A stretch of 11,100 bases of DNA from assembly GCA_002731395.1 (NCBI GenBank), contig PCBQ01000023.1, positions 9,961-21,060 of the forward strand, written 5' to 3'. The notes beneath the pieces were generated by a model. That model saw only the letters and a program-made list of their open reading frames with translations, was not told where the DNA came from and ran no database searches. Shown here piece after piece: positions 8,408-11,100 of this stretch. Each line of letters begins with the position of its first letter. Positions within the stretch are counted from its first letter, which is position 1. Position numbers and translations under genes: made by a program. The stretch comes from Methanobacteriota archaeon (GTDB taxonomy: Archaea; Thermoplasmatota; Poseidoniia; Poseidoniales; Poseidoniaceae).

Positions 8408-8415
8408 CCTCCTCC
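8408..8415 (-). promoter_or_regulatory. Shine-Dalgarno-like GGAGGAGG before the symporter gene
   Basis: The minus strand reads GGAGGAGG here, the strongest ribosome-binding-like sequence in the window. It sits 15 bases before the ATG at 8392, which is too far. For the in-frame GTG at 8404 the spacing is 3 to 6 bases depending on register. If used, it would add four residues (VVAP) to the protein. It supports translation of the symporter from an internal position of a dphB-led transcript. Confidence 0.4.
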
Positions 8416-8447
8416 CCATCAACGCTTCCGCGCGCACAAAGAGAGAA

Positions 8448-9296
8448 TCAGGACCTCTGCCAGCGGGCAATGGCTGCGGCTTCGACGTCTTCGACCGTTG
8501 CGGGAACGAGCAGGCAATTCAGGCGCCCTCCTTGTTCTGCAAGCAACCCGTTAACGGTGGTGGTCACGAAAGCCTCGTCAGCGGTGCCAACATCAGCACA
8601 CAGCACCACCCGCCATGTGCCGACGTCAAGCCCTTCCAGGGCTTTTTCGGAAAGCGCGGTGCCTTCGGGGTTCCCTAAGGACCGTTCGGCCAGACGCTCC
8701 GCCATCAGGTGGAGGCTTGCGTGGGCGTCTTCAGGGCGCATGGGACGCTGGTCGCCGGTGCCCGCTCCGGTGGGGTCAAGATCGAGCAGCACCAAGGTAT
8801 GCAACCCGAGGTGGCGGTTGATGGCAATGGTCTCCAGCGGCGAGGTGGCGATCCACGATCCGTGCGGATAGGTCAGGGTGGTTTGGCGCCCAAAGCGGTA
8901 ATTGGACAACCCAGCAGCCCCCGTCACCATGCCCGTGATGCTCAATCCGTGAAGGACGTGACATGGCACACCAAGATCGCGGGCCCTCAGTTGCAGGTCA
9001 ACATGCGTGGTGGCTTGCAATGGGTCTCCAACCACCAGCAGCGCAACGAGTGTATTCTGTGCAAGTTCGAACAGCCGCGTCGGGTGTTCCACGTCTGGGC
9101 GCATGACCCGTTCGATGGGCCCAACACGAGCCTCCAGGGCGGCAATGTCTGCCTCAGGCCACAGCGCGGTGTAGGCTTCGTACCAACGGTGATCGGCGGT
9201 CGTTGCGGCCTCGACCGCTGCCAAGGTCATGCTGGCGAGGCCGCCGGGCCCGAGTCCGATAAGGAGCAAACCGGTTGGGGGCAACTCGACCGTCAT
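8448..9296 (-). CDS. dphB: Diphthine synthase (diphthamide biosynthesis methyltransferase)
   Basis: A 282-residue enzyme of the Dph5/DphB type. It uses S-adenosylmethionine to methylate the 3-amino-3-carboxypropyl-histidine of translation elongation factor 2, the second step of diphthamide synthesis, in the cytosol. Visible family blocks are GLGPGG (14-19) near the N terminus, AD-x-x-WYEAYTALW (34-46), LLVVGDPLQATTHVDLQLRA (86-105), HGLSITGMVTGAAGLSNYRFG (116-136) and INRHLGLHTLVLLDLD (159-174). The order and spacing match archaeal DphB. The N-terminal block lacks the acidic residues usually seen in GLGLxDxxD, a modest divergence. I took ATG 9296 because the family usually begins within about ten residues of the glycine motif; an upstream ATG at 9335 would add 13 residues and overlap the divergent gene. 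It heads a minus-strand run with the symporter (55-base gap) and the unknown protein. Confidence 0.88.
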   Translation of the reverse strand: MTVELPPTGLLLIGLGPGGLASMTLAAVEAATTADHRWYEAYTALWPEADIAALEARVGPIERVMRPDVEHPTRLFELAQNTLVALLVVGDPLQATTHVDLQLRARDLGVPCHVLHGLSITGMVTGAAGLSNYRFGRQTTLTYPHGSWIATSPLETIAINRHLGLHTLVLLDLDPTGAGTGDQRPMRPEDAHASLHLMAERLAERSLGNPEGTALSEKALEGLDVGTWRVVLCADVGTADEAFVTTTVNGLLAEQGGRLNCLLVPATVEDVEAAAIARWQRS

Positions 9297-9309
9297 GCTG
9301 ATGCCGTCC

Positions 9310-9322
9310 TGACCGGTGGTCA
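9310..9322. promoter_or_regulatory. Palindrome between divergent dphB and trm5-like starts
   Basis: TGACC-GGT-GGTCA is a perfect five-pair inverted repeat around three bases, centred at 9316, midway between the chosen starts at 9296 (-) and 9334 (+). An outer pair, ATGCCG (9301-9306) and CGGCAT (9330-9335), flanks it almost symmetrically, though part of that is start-codon sequence. No clear TATA box is seen for either gene. Such symmetry suits a dimeric regulator acting on both genes; that is inference, and a five-base half-site can occur by chance in GC-rich DNA. Confidence 0.25.
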
Positions 9323-9333
9323 CGATGAGCGGC

Positions 9334-10416
9334 ATGCGTCATTTGAGGGTGCCGAGCGAAGCGACCGCACGATGGCGGGACCGTTTGCTCGGTGAAGGAT
9401 GGCTGGCCACGGGCGTCGGCATACAAGCCGACGGTGATTATCGGTTGGTTCCGCTGACCGATGATGCGCCCGATGAGGGTTCACCATGGTACGAGGGGCA
9501 TGCAACGGTGAAACGCTCGTCGCTGGAACGTGGTCCACAGCACTGGCGTGAACGCCTTGAGGATGCCTTTGTGGAACAGTTCGGCCCGCTCCTTCCGACC
9601 GCACACGAAGTTCAGGGCGACGTCTTGCTGGTCAAGCTTGAACCGGAAGTCGAGCCCTACGAACAGACCATCGCCCAGGCCATGCTTGACCAGTTTCCGC
9701 ACGTCCGCATCATCTGTGCGGACGGGGGCGTCGTCGGCGAATTCCGCGTTCGCGACCTACGTGTTCTTCTTTCAAGGGACGGCAATTTGAGCACCGTCAC
9801 CAGCGTCAAAGAACACGGTGTGGCATACACGCTGGACCCGAGCACGGCCTACTTTAGCGCGCGACTCAGTGGAGAACGTCAGGCGGTCATGGACCTCATC
9901 GAGGCGCACAGAGCTCGCCTTGGTCGGCGCCTTGTGGTGCACGACCCATACGCTGGTGTTGGTCCGAACTTGGGTCTGCCGCTCGCTCGCGGGGAAGTCG
10001 AAACGGCGGTGGTCGGTGATCTCAACAGCGCCGCAATCCCCTACCTGCGCGAGAATTTGCAGCACATCATTTCCAAGGGTGCCCACCCCGACGCGAGGCT
10101 GATTGTTCGTGAGGGGGACGGCCGTTCTTGGGCCGAAGATCGCACCCTGCTTGCCCAAGCTGACGTGCTCTTTGTCAACCTCCCGCATGAGGGGCTCGAT
10201 CACGTTCACCGTCTTCTTCCGCTTCTTTCGAGCGACGCTTTGATGATCGGTTGGGCTGTCGTCGACCGGCACCAAGAGACGGAGGTTTCGGAACGACTGG
10301 CATCCATTTTCTCCACCGCCGGACGCGCCTGTGAGGTCAGCGTCCAAGCCACCAAAGGATTCAGCACCACGCGAACGATGGTTCGTCTTGTTGTGCGCAC
10401 GACGACGGGTTCTTGA
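9334..10416 (+). CDS. Trm5/Tyw2-family tRNA (guanine-37) methyltransferase-like protein
   Basis: A 360-residue class I SAM-dependent enzyme of the Trm5 type, which methylates N1 of G37 next to the anticodon and guards against frameshifting. The start MRHLRVPSEATARWRDRLLG (1-20) resembles the small D1 domain of archaeal Trm5, which favours ATG 9334 over in-frame ATG 9325 or GTG 9316. Residues about 75-165 fit the D2 domain. The catalytic part shows YFSARLSGER (173-182), HDPYAGVGPN (203-212, SAM motif I), VVGDLNSAAIPYLRENL (226-242, with ribose-binding Asp229) and VLFVNLPHEG (278-287, the NLP catalytic-loop motif). Tyw2, the wybutosine aminocarboxypropyl transferase, is a close relative, and the two cannot be separated confidently here. 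It is divergent from dphB and 23 bases ahead of the zinc-ribbon gene, probably in one transcript. Confidence 0.85.
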   Translation: MRHLRVPSEATARWRDRLLGEGWLATGVGIQADGDYRLVPLTDDAPDEGSPWYEGHATVKRSSLERGPQHWRERLEDAFVEQFGPLLPTAHEVQGDVLLVKLEPEVEPYEQTIAQAMLDQFPHVRIICADGGVVGEFRVRDLRVLLSRDGNLSTVTSVKEHGVAYTLDPSTAYFSARLSGERQAVMDLIEAHRARLGRRLVVHDPYAGVGPNLGLPLARGEVETAVVGDLNSAAIPYLRENLQHIISKGAHPDARLIVREGDGRSWAEDRTLLAQADVLFVNLPHEGLDHVHRLLPLLSSDALMIGWAVVDRHQETEVSERLASIFSTAGRACEVSVQATKGFSTTRTMVRLVVRTTTGS

Positions 10417-10439
10417 GTCGCCCGTTGCTCGTGCACTGC

Positions 10440-10568
10440 ATGGAGACCAGCGTGCGCTGCAAATGCGGGGTCCTCATCGATATCGCCGGTGCAACGCCGC
10501 GCTCCGACGGCATCAAAGTCTGGTGTCGCGTTTGTGGCGACAACTTCGTGCACAAGCGTGGGTCGTGA
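10440..10568 (+). CDS. 42-residue zinc-ribbon microprotein
   Basis: A short frame of 42 residues starting METSVRCKCG. It carries C7-x-C9 and C29-x2-C32, giving a two-knuckle treble of the form CxCG, then 19 residues, then CRVCGDNF. A short beta-like stretch (VLIDIAG) follows the first pair. This is the layout of a minimal zinc ribbon, where four cysteines hold one zinc ion and the fold can bind nucleic acid or protein. The basic end (HKRGS) suits nucleic-acid binding. It starts 23 bases after the Trm5-like stop on the same strand and ends 3 bases before the mature 3' end of the convergent tRNA. ATG 10440 is the simplest start; GTG 10431 would add three residues. The cysteine pattern supports a real gene; the function is unknown. 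Confidence 0.65.
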   Translation: METSVRCKCGVLIDIAGATPRSDGIKVWCRVCGDNFVHKRGS

Positions 10569-10571
10569 AGG

Positions 10572-10643
10572 CGCCCGTTCCGGGAATTGAACCCGGGTCG
10601 CAGGAATGACAATCCTGCATGATAACCTCTACACCAAACGGGC
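10572..10643 (-). tRNA. tRNA-Asp(GUC)
   Basis: The minus strand folds into a complete 72-base cloverleaf. The seven-pair acceptor stem is GCCCGTT with AACGGGC (10637-10643 and 10573-10579). The D arm carries A14, G18-G19 and A21. The anticodon stem is CAGGA with TCCTG, extended by G26-C44, with loop TTGTCAT giving anticodon GUC. A four-base variable loop and a CCGGG/CCCGG T stem with TTCAATT loop complete it. The discriminator base is G73, as required for aspartate identity. There is no intron and CCA is not encoded (the genome reads CCT), so the CCA end must be added enzymatically. A TATA-like element lies about 30 bases upstream of the 5' end. Confidence 0.95.
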
Positions 10644-10668
10644 AGGCAGGCGTGTCGTGAGGGAACCG

Positions 10669-10676
10669 ATATTTAA
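10669..10676. promoter_or_regulatory. Archaeal TATA box between tRNA-Asp and the PE-repeat gene
   Basis: The A/T island ATATTTAA stands out in GC-rich sequence. Its centre is about 30 bases upstream of the tRNA 5' end at 10643 (-) and about 35 bases upstream of the ATG at 10707 (+). Archaeal TATA boxes sit about 25-30 bases before the start of transcription, so it is well placed for both: a tRNA precursor with a few leader bases, or an mRNA with a very short leader. Read on the minus strand with its flank it is CTTAAATA, close to the TTTAAATA consensus, so the tRNA is the likelier client. Confidence 0.6.
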
Positions 10677-10706
10677 GCCGCTCTCACCGTGTCAAAATCG
10701 GTTCTC

Positions 10707-11100
10707 ATGACGGCCCGTCCCCCTTCCGCCACGCAAGCCAAGGAAGCCGCAGAGCAAGCTGCGGCCGACGATGCCGTTGCTGCAGCCTTCGGGACGTTGG
10801 CCGGTATGGGACAGCCAGTTGCAGCCGATGGTCCATCGGGGCCTCCGACCGGTCCGCCAGGCGGGCCACCGAGCAAAGGGCCGGGAGGCCCGCCACCCAC
10901 CGGCCCCCCAAGCGGGCCACCCACAGGTCCGCCACCCACAGGCCCCCCATCCGGTCCTCCAGCCGTCGATCCCAAACCGGAACCCGAACCCGAACCTGAA
11001 CCGGAACCTGAACCTGAGCCGGAACCGGAACCTGAGCCGGAACCGGAACCTGAACCTGAACCGGAACCTGAGCCGGAACCTGAACCTGAACCTGAACCGG
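10707..11100 (+). CDS. Proline-rich low-complexity protein with GPP and PE repeats (3' end outside window)
   Basis: The frame opens at ATG 10707 and runs off the right edge without a stop, giving 131 complete codons. Three zones are visible. Residues 7-34 form an Ala/Glu-rich, probably helical segment (QAKEAAEQAAADDAVAAAF). Residues 42-86 are a glycine-proline region built from PSGPP and PTGPP units. From residue 91 a strict Pro-Glu alternation runs to the end of the window, about 20 units. No signal peptide or membrane helix is seen, so the visible part is probably cytosolic and disordered, with the PE tract acting as a stiff, acidic spacer. A folded domain would be expected beyond the window. 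The frame is supported by its regular codon-phase repeats and by the TATA box about 35 bases upstream. I do not recognise the family. Confidence 0.65.
   Translation, partial: MTARPPSATQAKEAAEQAAADDAVAAAFGTLAGMGQPVAADGPSGPPTGPPGGPPSKGPGGPPPTGPPSGPPTGPPPTGPPSGPPAVDPKPEPEPEPEPEPEPEPEPEPEPEPEPEPEPEPEPEPEPEPEP
10977..11100 (+). repeat. Hexanucleotide tandem repeat encoding (Pro-Glu)n
   Basis: The tract is made of the hexamers CCGGAA, CCTGAA, CCTGAG, CCGGAG-like variants and CCCGAA, all in phase with the reading frame. The mix of synonymous Pro and Glu codons makes it an imperfect repeat at DNA level but a perfect one at protein level. It continues past the window edge, so its full length is unknown. 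Confidence 0.85.

Noticed and set aside
8393..8470. 26-residue N-terminal extension of the symporter from ATG 8470
   Set aside because: It would overlap the end of dphB and place polar residues before helix 1, which SSS proteins do not need. Only the four-residue GTG extension to 8404 remains plausible.
9297..9335. 13-residue N-terminal extension of DphB
   Set aside because: It would overlap the start of the divergent Trm5-like gene, and the family normally begins close to the GLG motif.
10673..10975. Minus-strand Gly/Pro-rich open frame opposite the PE-repeat gene
   Set aside because: It is the mirror image of the GPP repeats (reads GGPVGG) and covers the TATA box. The plus frame has the promoter geometry and continues in phase through the Pro-Glu tract.
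10977..11100. Possible CRISPR-like or satellite array
   Set aside because: The unit is a six-base coding repeat with no unique spacers, so it is a protein low-complexity tract and not a CRISPR array.

Overview
The window looks like a chromosomal stretch from a planktonic euryarchaeon, most likely Marine Group II (Poseidoniales). The archaeal assignment rests on four things: a DphB-type diphthine synthase, a Trm5-type tRNA methyltransferase, a geranylgeranyl-reductase-type flavoprotein (used in archaeal lipid saturation), and a compact tRNA-Asp without encoded CCA beside an archaeal TATA box. Most starts have no convincing Shine-Dalgarno sequence, as expected where leaderless transcripts are common. 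The narrower Poseidoniales call is an inference from overall style: GC-rich, acidic proteins, a transporter with an added extracytoplasmic domain, and GPP/PE-rich proteins. No phage, insertion sequence, CRISPR array or integrase is visible. The window reads as ordinary, densely packed chromosome, and no gene-free gap exceeds about 90 bases.

Layout, left to right. At 3-914 (+) is the C-terminal part of an RND/MMPL-type membrane exporter that began before the window. It converges with and overlaps by 36 bases a geranylgeranyl reductase-like flavoenzyme (2234-879, -). Divergent from that is an EamA/DMT-family ten-helix transporter (about 2320-3252, +). It is followed after a 51-base gap holding two small hairpins by a Cys/Met-metabolism PLP enzyme (3304-4515, +). 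The PLP gene converges, 3 bases apart, with a three-gene minus-strand run read right to left: diphthine synthase dphB (9296-8448), a sodium/solute symporter with an extra C-terminal domain (8392-6296), and a 576-residue protein of unknown function (6249-4519). Divergent from dphB is a Trm5-like methyltransferase (9334-10416, +), followed by a 42-residue zinc-ribbon microprotein (10440-10568, +). A tRNA-Asp(GUC) gene lies on the minus strand (10643-10572). The window ends inside a proline-rich protein (10707 onward, +) with GPP repeats and then a long Pro-Glu tract.

How the genes fit together. The right third is biased toward translation: diphthamide synthesis on elongation factor 2, G37-type tRNA methylation, and tRNA-Asp, all within 2.2 kb. 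The left half is membrane-related: an exporter, a lipid-saturating flavoenzyme and a small-molecule permease. The transsulfuration-type PLP enzyme may be sulfur amino-acid metabolism next to a permease. The items most worth a second look are the symporter's appended domain, the unknown 576-residue protein downstream of it, the zinc-ribbon microprotein, and a TATA element placed so that it could serve both the tRNA and the PE-repeat gene.
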